From assembly GCA_963971535.1 (NCBI GenBank), contig OZ020589.1, positions 68,859,239-68,923,238 of the forward strand: a stretch of DNA of 64,000 bases, written 5' to 3'. Origin of the DNA: Notolepis coatsorum. Lineage: Eukaryota; Chordata; Actinopteri; Aulopiformes; Paralepididae. The notes under the pieces are model-generated. The model worked only from the letters and a program-made list of their open reading frames with translations, was not told the origin of the DNA and did not search any database. Positions 32,962-41,536 of the stretch are shown here, piece by piece; position 1 is the stretch's first letter; each line of letters begins with the position of its first letter. A program made the position numbers and the translations under genes.

Positions 32962-34248
32962 TTACAGCCTTGCGCAGAGTATAGACTGAAGCCTTATACT
33001 CCTCCATGTTTCCTGACTCTCTGCCCCGGTTGAAGCAGTGGTGCGAGAGTTCAGAGCTGCTCTGATAGTACTGTCCACCCACGGTTTCTGGTTTGGGAAA
33101 ACTCGCACCTTTTTCGTGGGGACAATACTATCAGCTATTGTTGTAATGTAGCTCACCACGGTGTCCGCGAGCTTGCTGACGTCACTGGCGCTTCCCTGGA
33201 ACATATTCCAATCCGTGTCTGCGAGCGCGACCTGGAGCGTGGCCTCTGATTCGTCAGTCCATTTTTTTGTCTCACGTGACACGACGGCGTCACGTGATCT
33301 TTGTTTGTAGGCAGGGAATAACAAGATGGAGTCGTGATCGCTCGAGCTTGTAGACCCCGTCAATGGCGGAGCTGCTACCTCCTTGTAGCCGGCTCTGAAC
33401 GGGGTGTAACAGTGGTCGAGTGTGTTTCTCCCTCTTGTGGAGCAGGCGATGTGCTGAAAAAAGGACGGCATCACTTTCTTCAGATTCGCCTGGTTGAAAT
33501 CACCAGCCACGATCGTCGCCGCGTCTGGGTGTTTGATCTGGTGTTTATTGAGATGGTCGTGTAGTTCCACCAGCGCCTTGCCAGTATTCGCCTGTGGAGG
33601 GATATATACGGCGGTCATGATGACCGCGGTGAACTCACGGGGGAGGTGGAACGGGCGGCACAGAATTGAAAGATGTTCCATGTCTGGGGAGCATGAGCTC
33701 GAGAGAACATGCACTTCTTTGGGGTTCACCCAGACATTGTTCGTGATGAGACAGACCCCACCGCCAACGCTCTTGCCAAAGGCTGCCATGCGGTCCGCTC
33801 GTAGGACGGTGAAGGAGTCGGAGGGAGAGATACTTTTATCCGGAGTCGCTGGTTTGAGCCATGTTTCCGTGAAACACATGATGTTGATGTCTCTCATCTC
33901 CCGTTGGAAGCGGACCCTCGCCCTCAAGTCATCCATCCTTCCCTCCAACGAACGTGCATTCGCCAGAAAGATGGATGGAATTGCTGGGCGGTAAGCAGCT
34001 CTTTTTAATCTCAGCCTGATACCTCCTCGTCTCCCTCTGTGCCTCTTCTTGCCGTTTCCTTTGTCTTTTTCTTTGTTGCCGTTCTCCCGTCTGATCTCTG
34101 TTGGCCATTCTAGGCATAAAGTGTCACCAAACTCCTCTTTGAGGCCGGGGTTTAGGTCCATAAGTGTCTGGCGGTCGTATGACGTACCCGCCAGTGATGC
34201 TTTAATAAAAAAAGTAGAAACAAACATAATAGCTAAAAGTGTGTACAT
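32962..34248 (-). CDS. LINE B N-terminal protein part with AP-type endonuclease
   Basis: The 428-residue frame begins MYTLLAIMFVSTFFIKASLA, a hydrophobic start unusual for a LINE protein. A basic stretch follows (RRENGNKEKDKGNGKKRHRG). From about residue 92 comes an apurinic-type endonuclease: LANARSL, CFTETWL (Glu of the active site), GGGVCLITNN, ADRM, YIPPQANTG, VAGDFNQANL (catalytic Asp/Asn) and SSSDHDSILL (Asp-His). This enzyme nicks target DNA to prime reverse transcription. The frame shifts before the reverse-transcriptase part (31306-32790), so the normal single protein is interrupted here. Confidence 0.82.
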   Translation of the reverse strand: MYTLLAIMFVSTFFIKASLAGTSYDRQTLMDLNPGLKEEFGDTLCLEWPTEIRRENGNKEKDKGNGKKRHRGRRGGIRLRLKRAAYRPAIPSIFLANARSLEGRMDDLRARVRFQREMRDINIMCFTETWLKPATPDKSISPSDSFTVLRADRMAAFGKSVGGGVCLITNNVWVNPKEVHVLSSSCSPDMEHLSILCRPFHLPREFTAVIMTAVYIPPQANTGKALVELHDHLNKHQIKHPDAATIVAGDFNQANLKKVMPSFFQHIACSTRGRNTLDHCYTPFRAGYKEVAAPPLTGSTSSSDHDSILLFPAYKQRSRDAVVSRETKKWTDESEATLQVALADTDWNMFQGSASDVSKLADTVVSYITTIADSIVPTKKVRVFPNQKPWVDSTIRAALNSRTTASTGAESQETWRSIRLQSILCARL

Positions 34249-34296
34249 CGTCGCAGAGCTAAACCAGAGGCGACTGACCGGGGTCGCGCCAATACG

Positions 34297-35447
34297 GAGT
34301 AACTGCCTGCATATTGGAGGCCTTCTCAGTCAGTGCCTGTGACACAGTCTTGGCATGCACATGTGCATCCTGGATGTTTGACTCCTTCTTCTGTACAGGA
34401 TGCTCTAGACGTTGCAGAAACATCCAGTTACAGCGGTGAGAGGTACCCCCTCCTGTTAAGGTATCATTGGAAAAGTCATCGTTGTCAATTATACTGATGC
34501 TTGGTTTGCCCTCAGCAATCTCATCAGAACACACTGAACACCGCTCAAGGTCATGCATGGTCCAGACATCACGCAGGAAAAGTACATTTGAATAGCTGAT
34601 CCCCATGCCTAGTAGGAGTCAACAAGCTCCTTGCTGCGAGTTAGCCCGTGAAGTGTAACGGTGGCATTGATGGCAGTGGTGATTGGTTGGTTTAGAATGT
34701 ACTGTGTGATGAGAGAGGTGAGAGAGTGTGCTCGGAGACAGATCCAGCCCCGTATTTCCCTTTGAAGTAGATAGCAGCTGCACCATGAGAGGTGCAAGTT
34801 CTTCCTCCTCCTCTAGATCCTCAACCCGTGGTGGCCATGGAACCAGTTTGATTGACTTGATGTCATCCCTGAGCCGCTTACCCACATTGCAAACCAGTTG
34901 CTCAGTACTGATACCGGTGGACGAGAGTGCTGCTTCAACATATGAACCAGCTCCAACCATATCATAGACAATTTCACTCTGGTTCCTCTGAGAGCGGGAG
35001 TGGAAGCCAATCTTGCCTTGAAATTCAAGGGTCAGGATGTCTTTGATGTAAGATGACTTAACCCTGGATGTTGGGAAAACATACTGGGAGATAACAGAGT
35101 TGTAGTCCCGGAGGAGGCTCTGCAATGACCTTAGCTCATGTTCCTCAAAGATGACTGTTCTGATGTGGTTGAAAAAGATGCCCTGAGCCTCTCGAAGAGT
35201 GACATTTTGCATGAGTGGGAGTTTCTCATCTTCACTCATTTTCTGATGTTTAATTACATATTTCATCCAGCATTCCTTGTGATATCTAATCTCATGTGCA
35301 AAGGCATCATCAGCCACAGAATTGATCAGGCAGTTGATTCTGTCTCTCATTATCTGATCTTCCAGGGTCACTGTGTGGCTCTTGAAAGCTGCCCATGCAT
35401 GATCATATGAAATGAGTAACAGCTTTGTATCAAACCTACTCTTAGGC
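34297..35447 (-). pseudogene. Middle segment of the broken gene
   Basis: Begins SRFDTKLLLISYDHAWAAFK just inside the MITE edge and continues with MRDRINCLINSVADDAFAHE and IRYHKECWMKYVIKH. The latter has an H-x-E-C that could pair with the CVWC upstream of the MITE. Frame pieces then give LVDSYYKLGMGISYSNVLFL-like sequence across a shift near 34610. Next is CSVCSDEIAEGKPSISIIDN, then DDFSNDTLTGGGTSHRCNWM. It ends at the LINE insertion with KASNMQAVTPY. There are at least two frame shifts. The highly ordered IDNDDF/TSH motif suggests a conserved structural or catalytic loop, but its role is unknown. Confidence 0.6.
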
Positions 35448-35765
35448 TATGTGTCCACTAAAAGCCTTTTTTTCAAGGCGGACCGATTTGAAAAAGAAAA
35501 AAAAAAAGCTCTCAGCGTTTTTCTGAGGCTCGCGCCTCGAACTCGATGAGTTACATTGATGAGCGCGCTCCTTTCCAAAAGTTGAACTAGTTTCAACTTT
35601 ATGAGCTGGGAGCGCTCCAACCAAAAACGCTGCCGCCGAGAGCTCATAAAACGCGAGGCGCGGCGCTGGGAAGAGGAGCGCGCCTGTCGCGTCTCCAGCA
35701 TAGAAATGAATGACAGAAATGAGCTGACAACTCATGAAAAACGTCCCTGGTGGACACAAGCCCTT
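35448..35765. mobile_element. Small MITE inside the broken gene
   Basis: The ends taggctatgtgtccac and gtggacacaagccctta are imperfect inverted copies. It interrupts the gene between KCVWCCK and SRFDTKLL. The length of about 320 bp and the TAGG-type ends suggest a hAT MITE, but no exact 8-bp duplication is visible. Confidence 0.55.
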
Positions 35766-36197
35766 ACAGCACCAGACACATTTAGTTTTGTCATGAATCT
35801 GCCCTAGGCTTGATCACAGGCGCTTAGCGGGTGGAGCCACATCCGGGGGACAAACATCAGGCACAGAAGCCTGAGATTCACATCCAGCAACCTCTCGTTC
35901 TGTTTGTCTTTTTTTGGCCTGTTCCAATTTCTTGCTATTGCATAGGGTCAACATGCAGGCATTATGGACGTATTTCCCGACGTGACCTTTATCCCATTCA
36001 ATAGTTGCAGAAACATTTTCAAAATGGTCAAGACCACTCCATAGCAATGTCTTTTCCCTAATATTTTCCCACTTCTTAGTTGAGGCAATGGACTCGGTTG
36101 TTTCATTGCAAACTCTCCCACACTGCAGAACACAGGCTGTTTGAGAAATTATGCGATGTCCATCTGTCCCTGTGAGTAGATTGATGTCTTCTTCCAT
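35766..36197 (-). pseudogene. N-terminal metal-binding-like segment of the broken gene
   Basis: The ATG at 36197 gives MEEDINLLTGTDGHRI. It is followed by CVLQCGRVC and, further on, W-S-G-L-D, HVGKYVHNACMLTLCNSKKL (about residues 90-109) and a basic stretch QAKKRQTEREV. The spaced Cys and His residues (Cys-x3-Cys-x3-Cys, later H-x3-C-x4-C) suggest a zinc-binding module. The frame stops at 35814. The following KTKCVWCCK, just before the MITE, looks like the start of a second Cys pair. The start codon is the first ATG, and a LINE tail lies directly upstream. Confidence 0.6.
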
Positions 36198-36213
36198 TTC
36201 AAGCAGTCTACAC

Positions 36214-36292
36214 TGTGAATGAATGAATGAAAACTTTATTTAACAGATTGCAAAATGGGTACAATACAGTACGGCTCAATACACACAATTGT
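36214..36292 (-). mobile_element. LINE family A 3' tip
   Basis: The segment gaatgaatgaatgaaaac followed by agattgcaaaatgggtacaa is the reverse complement of the family A terminus. It lies 17 bp upstream of the first ATG of the broken gene. Confidence 0.8.
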
Positions 36293-36335
36293 CTGTGATC
36301 TAGTCCTCCTTTCACCTGACACATAAACAAAAACA

Positions 36336-36493
36336 AAATGATCTAGCTTGCTCATGGTAATTTTCTAATCTAGCCTGCTGGTAGTTCTCTCATCTAGCCT
36401 GCTCATGGTTGTTTTCTAATCTAGCCTGCTCATGGTTGTTTTCTAATCTAGCCTGCTCATGGTTGTTTTCTAATCTAGCCTGCTCATGGTTGT
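36336..36493. repeat. 27-bp tandem array, left part
   Basis: About six units of a 27-bp sequence containing ctagcctgctcatggttgtt. The array is split by the Ty3/gypsy element, and the last one to two units continue at 40145-40185. Confidence 0.9.
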
Positions 36494-37465
36494 TGTTAGG
36501 GTTTGAAACCGACCTCAACAGCACGGCACAGACAGGTAGTTCAGAGTTAGCCAAACACTAGGGCGTATTTATTACAGAATCAAAAAGAGTCAAGTAACAA
36601 TTCTGAACAACAAAAAAGGAGAATGCCTTTGGCAGAGTTGTCTGCGGCTCTGCAGATCCTCCTGGTGTTAGAGGTGGGGAATCGGCGTAGACGCCGTTGC
36701 GGCTCTGCAGATACTCCCAGCTCCAACTCGGAGTGGAAACGAAGAGAGAGAGAGATATCAACAACAGTCCAACAGTACACAGAGGCAGTGCAGTTCAGTC
36801 CTCCCTTAGCTGAGTCCAGTACGAAATACAAGTGACTTGATCTTCGGTGTAAACTACACACAAGTTAGCTGAGTCCAGTACAAAACAAAACGGTACTTCT
36901 TCAGTGTTATCCAAACACACAATTTAGCTGAGTCCAGTACAAAACAAAACGGTACTTCTTCAGTGTTATCCAAACACACAATTTAGCTGAGTCCAGTACA
37001 AAACAAAACAGTACTTCTTCAGTGTTATCCAAACACACAATTTAGCTGAGTCCAGTGCAAAACAAAAACGGTACTTCTTCAGTGTTATCCAAACACACAA
37101 AAAACAGATAATCCAAAAGGGTTTGGTTCCAAAACTCACCAAAGCGCAAACGCGTAAAGCGGGCAACGAGGCGCAGCTCCAAACGGATGATCAAGATATT
37201 CACCAGCGGCGATCCAAAGATGTCCTGGAGGGAAAGTAGACGAGGCACAACAACGGGGGGAAGGCAGGCAGTAGCAGTAGTATTCAAAACGACCCGACAA
37301 CGATTGAAAGAAGGTCCCAGTATATGAAGTCTCTGGAGCGCTAATTACAAACTACAACAGGTGCGTGATGGAATTGATAATCGCTCCTGAAGCGTGTGGC
37401 GGGGAATGGACCAATCATCACAGTACCTTAAGAAGCGTGTGGCGGGGAATGAACCAATCCTCACA
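36494..37465 (-). repeat. 3' LTR of the Ty3/gypsy element
   Basis: 972 bp, TG...CA ends. It contains four tandem 59-bp units (about 36860-37100), each starting tttagctgagtccagtacaa. The other LTR has three, which accounts for most of the length difference. Confidence 0.92.
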
Positions 37466-37801
37466 GTACCCCCCCTCCACGGGAGCCACCCGGCGACCCA
37501 CTCGGCCCGCCCGGATGGGACCGAAGGAAGCCGGCGATCAGGGGCACTGGAGAGGGGGACAGAGACAGAGGCCCGGAGAGGGGGACCGGAGACGGGGACA
37601 GAGGACCGGTGAGGGAGGCTGGAGACGGGGACAGAGGACCGGTGAGGGAGCTGGAGACAGGGACACAAGGGGAACCCCGGGGCGAAGGACTGGACGCCGC
37701 CTGAAGACACTGGGCATGACAGGAGGGGCTCCACCCCCTGATGGCGCCGGAGGACCAGGCGATGTGGGGCTCATGCAGCGCGAGCCAGGGCCGACCCAGG
37801 A

Positions 37802-39217
37802 CTACGGGGACAAGAGGGGACCTGGTAATAAAAAACTGGAGTCTCTCAACGTGGTTACCAGCCACGTGAGGAGGACAGGACAGGTGCGTTGAGTGATGTC
37901 AGCCAGGTGGCGATGATCCAGCGCGAAGACCTCCAAGGGCCTCTCGAGGTCCTCAAGCGGAATGTTGGCCCGGGTGGCAAACTCAGCGTCCAGGAAACTC
38001 CCATCAGCACCAGAGTCAATGAGTGCACCCACGGTCGCCCACTGGTCCGCCCAGGCTAGGGTGACGCTCGTCAGACGGTTAGGTGGTGCACGGGTGTGGG
38101 AACAGGAAAAACGGCTCACCAGGATCTCCCGGGGTCCCGGCGAGCCTGGTCTTCTTGGCCGGGTAGGGCAATTGGAGACACGGTGTCCTTCCCGGCCGCA
38201 GTAGAGGCAAAGGCCGGACCTGAGCCTGGACTCCCGTTCGGCCGGGCTAAGGCGGGTGCGTCCCAGCTGCATGGGTTCCTCCTCGGTCACAGCTCGGGAG
38301 GGAAAAAACCCACCAGTCACGGAGGGGGCAGGACGGTCAGCAGAACGGTCCCGAGGACGGGGGGTCTGGGGAACGTCTGGGGGTCCTAGTCGTGCTCGCT
38401 CACGCCTTCTCTCCCGGAGGCGTCCGTCGATGCGGATAGCGAGGCTGATCAGGCCCTCGAGAGAATCGGGCTCCTCTTGGGTCGCGAGCTGGTCCCTTAC
38501 TGCGTCGTTGAGCCCCCTCAGGAAGGTGATACGAAGCGCTTGATCGTTCCAACCGCTCTCCGTTGCGGCCAGTCTGAACTCCAGCGCGTAGTCTCTGACA
38601 CTGCCACTGCCCTGCCGGAAGGTGCCCAACCGAGCTCCTGGGTCCTGGCCACGAGCTGGGTGGTGGAAAACCCTTCGGAGCTCTGCCACGAAGTCTGGGT
38701 AGGAGAAACAAAAATCGGCCCTCATAGCCCAGGAAGCAGTGACCCACTGTGCTGCTCGGCCTGTGAGCAGGTTAGTCATGTAGGCTACTCGGGCTCCCTC
38801 TGACGAAAAACGGCTGGGTTGATGAAGGAAGACCAACTCACACTGCATGATGAATGTGGCACAATCCTCGAAGTTACCCTCGAACAGACGTGGTTCGGAG
38901 AGACGGGGCTCCTGAGGTGCGAGGTCTGCCGCGGGTGGTGATCTGGCTGAGACTCCTGGGACAAGTGGGGTTAAAAGCAGAGTGTTTAATGCTGTACTGA
39001 GAGCCTGTAGCTGGTGCAGAATAACAGCCTGCTGATACCCCTGGGTAGTCTGCTGGGTGGCCAGAGTGTCAAGGGCATCCAGAATAAGCTGGACCTCGGC
39101 CCGGAGGTCCTGTAAAGCAGCCGCAGCCGCACCCAACTGTTGGGTGTGGTCGTTGACCAACTCGATCTGGACCGCCAACGCTGCCCTGACCCTGTCTGTG
39201 TCGGCTGAGGTCGTCAT
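37802..39217 (-). CDS. Gag with zinc knuckle and protease start (Ty3/gypsy)
   Basis: 471-residue frame with an ATG 14 bp inside the 5' LTR edge. It has an N-terminal helical region (about 1-70), a retrotransposon gag domain (about 105-260; RLFEGNFEDCATFIMQCELV, FRQGSGSVRDYALEFRLAA, FLRGLNDAVRDQL), an Arg-rich linker, and a CCHC knuckle CLYCGREGHRVSNC. A protease-like ALIDSGADGSFLD follows near residue 395. This is a fossil-class element, and only its visible parts are stated. Confidence 0.88.
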   Translation of the reverse strand: MTTSADTDRVRAALAVQIELVNDHTQQLGAAAAALQDLRAEVQLILDALDTLATQQTTQGYQQAVILHQLQALSTALNTLLLTPLVPGVSARSPPAADLAPQEPRLSEPRLFEGNFEDCATFIMQCELVFLHQPSRFSSEGARVAYMTNLLTGRAAQWVTASWAMRADFCFSYPDFVAELRRVFHHPARGQDPGARLGTFRQGSGSVRDYALEFRLAATESGWNDQALRITFLRGLNDAVRDQLATQEEPDSLEGLISLAIRIDGRLRERRRERARLGPPDVPQTPRPRDRSADRPAPSVTGGFFPSRAVTEEEPMQLGRTRLSPAERESRLRSGLCLYCGREGHRVSNCPTRPRRPGSPGPREILVSRFSCSHTRAPPNRLTSVTLAWADQWATVGALIDSGADGSFLDAEFATRANIPLEDLERPLEVFALDHRHLADITQRTCPVLLTWLVTTLRDSSFLLPGPLLSP

Positions 39218-39230
39218 GGTCGGGTCGTAA

Positions 39231-40144
39231 TGTTAGGGTTTGAAACCGACCTCAACAGCACGGCACAGACAGGTAGTTCAGAGTTAGCCAAACACTAGGG
39301 CGTATTTATTACAGAATCAAAAAGAGTCAAGTAACAATTCTGAACAACAAAAAAGGAGAATGCCTTCGGCAGAGTTGTCTGCGGCTCTGCAGATCCTCCT
39401 GGTGTTAGAGGTGGGGGAATCGGCGTAGACGCCGTTGCGGCTCTGAAGATACTCCCAGCTCCAACTCGGAGTGGAAACGGAGAGAGAGAGAGATATCAAC
39501 AACAGTCCAACAGTACACAGAGGCAGTGCAGTTCAGTCCTCCCTTAGCTGAGTCCAGTACGAAATACAAGTGACTTGATCTTCGGTGTAAACTACACACA
39601 AGTTAGCTGAGTCCAGTACAAAACAAAACGGTACTTCTTCAGTGTTATCCAAACACACAATTTAGCTGAGTCCAGTACAAAACAAAACGGTACTTCTTCA
39701 GTGTTATCCAAACACACAATTTAGCTGAGTCCAGTGCAAAACAAAAACGGTACTTCTTCAGTGTTATCCAAACACACAAAAAACAGATAATCCAAAAGGG
39801 TTTGGTTCCAAAACTCACCAAAGCGCAAACGCGTAAAGCGGGCAACAAGGCGCAGCTCCAAACGGATGATCAAGATATTCACCAGCGGCGATCCAAAGAT
39901 GTCCTGGAGGGAAAGTAGACGAGGCACAACAACGGGGGGAAGGCAGGCAGTAGCAGTAGTATTCAAAACGACCCGACAACGATTGAAAGAAGGTCCCAGT
40001 ATATGAAGCCTCTGGAGCGCTAATTACAAACTACAACAGGTGCGTGATGGAATTGATAATCGCTCCTAAAGCGTGTGGCGGGGAATGGACCAATCATCAC
40101 AGTACCTTAAGAAGCGTGTGGCTGGGAATGAACCAATCCTCACA
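39231..40144 (-). repeat. 5' LTR of the Ty3/gypsy element
   Basis: 914 bp, nearly identical to the other LTR, with three 59-bp units (about 39601-39779). Confidence 0.92.
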
Positions 40145-40185
40145 GTTGTTTTCTAATCTCGCCTGCTCATGGTTGTTTTCTATGA
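40145..40185. repeat. 27-bp tandem array, right part
   Basis: Continuation of the array at 36336-36493 after the LTR element. The first five bases are the target duplication. Confidence 0.85.
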
Positions 40186-40467
40186 TGGCATTCATTCTCA
40201 TAGTGGTTAACTTAGTTACCTAACGTTAGCTAGCTGTAGCCATTTTAGCTAATTTCGGTTATTAACTCCTCCATAACTCCTGACAGTCACAGGAATGGGC
40301 TAGAGACTTACTTTTTTGACATGCTCAAAAAATCATGCTCTACTGTGTTAATTAGTAAAATAAAAAGACAAAATACTTACAGATGATCTGTCATACGGCA
40401 TGAAAAAAAGGACTGCAGCAGTTGAGTGTAACGTTTCGGACATAAATTGGGTTTAACTGACAGTTGG
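40186..40467. other. No gene recognised
   Basis: Contains gttagctagctg-type sequence common in fish intergenic DNA. It borders the tail of the next LINE. Confidence 0.5.
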
Positions 40468-41536
40468 TTGATTGATTGATTGATTGAAAATTGTATTAAC
40501 AGATTGCAGAATGGGTACAATACAGTACAGCTCAATACACACAATTGTTAAGGGGATGCAGACCAGAGAAAGACTTTCGTCTTGTTTACATTAAAACCTT
40601 GAGAGTGGTTTTAAAAGTGGGTAGTGATTCACATTCCTTTACAGCTGTGGGTAGGGCATTCCACATTGATGTGGCATAATTGTGAAACGTGTTTAGTCCC
40701 TTGTTTGAGCCGAATCTGGGTTTAACATGATTTGTGGAGCTCCCTCTGGTGTTGTGGTCGTGGTATTCACTGACCTTTGGGAAGTATTTTGACATGTACA
40801 TGGGTACCTTAGTCGTGTAGTGTATCTTGTAGACCAGGCCCATTGCAAGTTGCTGTACTCTGTCGTCTACTCTAAGCCATCCTAGGTTGTCAAAGTGGGC
40901 AGGGGTGAGGTGGGTTATAGGAGTAAGGTCAAGCAGTAGTCTGACCAGTTTGTTTTGTGATGTTTGTAATTTAGTTTTTAGCGCCTTTGAGGTGCTTTGG
41001 TACCATGAGGTGCAAGCATAGTCGTAGTACCCTTGAATGAGTGCTCCTGCCAGAGTCTTCAGGGTATTCTTGTTTACCAGAGAGGAGATCCGGTACAATA
41101 ATCTAGTTCGTTGGTTGACTTTTTTTTATTACATTGGATGCCATTTTGTCACAGGAAAGATTAGCCTCTAGGATGGAACCTAGGTATGTAATTTCATCTT
41201 TCCTTGTGACAATATTGTCACCCACTGTAACTGAGAAGCCGTCGGCCTTGCTGAGTTTGTTATTTGAACCGAAGAGAATGGACTCTGTTTTGCCCATGTG
41301 TAATGATAGTTTGTTATCAGCGAGCCATATGCAGATTTTGCCTAGTTCTGAGCTGAGGGTTTTTTCAACCTGCAACTTGTTCTTGTCAGAGACCAGCAGG
41401 GCTGAGTCGTCCGCAAACAGGAACAAGTTGCAGTCACAGGCTGACGACATGTCATTTGCATAAATTAGGAAGAGTAGCGGTCCTAGTATGCTTCCTTGTG
41501 GAATACCACAGCTCACTGTGAGGGGGGGGGGATAGA
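40468..41536 (-). mobile_element. LINE family A, second long copy
   Basis: The tail (CAAT)n is at the left. Minus-strand frames 41103-41536 and 40586-41098 encode the same protein as 26585-27679, with GIPQGSILGPLLFLIYANDM, FADDSALLVSDKNKL, and RISSLVNKNTLKTLAGALIQ. Compared with the long copy it has one frame shift near 41100 and lacks most of the 3' untranslated region. Its 5' end abuts the Ty1/copia reverse-transcriptase start at about 41537. One open frame therefore runs across the junction by chance. Confidence 0.87.

Larger units (their letters stand above)
30888..34296 (-). mobile_element. Near full-length LINE family B inserted in the broken gene
   Basis: Non-LTR retrotransposon of about 3.4 kb with an endonuclease frame, a reverse-transcriptase frame, a 3' untranslated region and a tail of cttga repeats (on the plus strand tcaag at 30890-30905). 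It interrupts the unclassified gene between its VTPY and KRGEPP segments. Short gtggcg/ttggcg similarity at the borders may be the target duplication. The 5455-6272 fragment belongs to the same family. Confidence 0.88.
28991..36197 (-). pseudogene. Broken member of an unclassified zinc-finger/PIN-like gene family
   Basis: This is a gene of at least 1,200 residues on the minus strand, split by a LINE (about 30888-34296) and a MITE (35448-35765). Parts in order: an N-terminal Cys/His segment (35766-36197), a middle region with a second Cys/His segment and the motif SIIDNDDFSNDTLTGGGTSH (34297-35447), then a C-terminal half ending in a PIN-like nuclease fold with an EADT motif and an acidic tail (28991-30887). 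I recall similar multi-copy predicted proteins, without assigned function, from fish and marine invertebrates. This recall is unverified. Apart from the two insertions, several frame shifts and one in-frame stop can be seen, so this copy is dead. No introns are evident, which fits a mobile or retro-copied origin. Confidence 0.7.
36494..40144 (-). mobile_element. Short Ty3/gypsy-type LTR element, recent
   Basis: Two LTRs beginning TGTTAGGG and ending TCCTCACA flank an internal region of about 1.77 kb. The 5-bp duplication gttgt borders it exactly (36489-36493 and 40145-40149). On the minus strand the 5' LTR is 39231-40144. A purine-rich tract borders the 3' LTR near 37466-37478. Parts visible are the LTRs, gag with a zinc knuckle and the beginning of a protease. 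It has the look of a non-autonomous short form. The LTRs differ at only a few positions, so the insertion is young. It inserted into the 27-bp array. Confidence 0.92.

Noticed and set aside
36336-36493. CRISPR-like array of 27-bp repeats
   Set aside because: Units are directly adjacent with no unique spacers and this is animal DNA; it is a minisatellite.
37365-37892. Plus-strand Arg/Gly-rich frame of 175 residues
   Set aside because: It is a shadow of low-complexity sequence inside the Ty3/gypsy element, on the strand opposite to gag.
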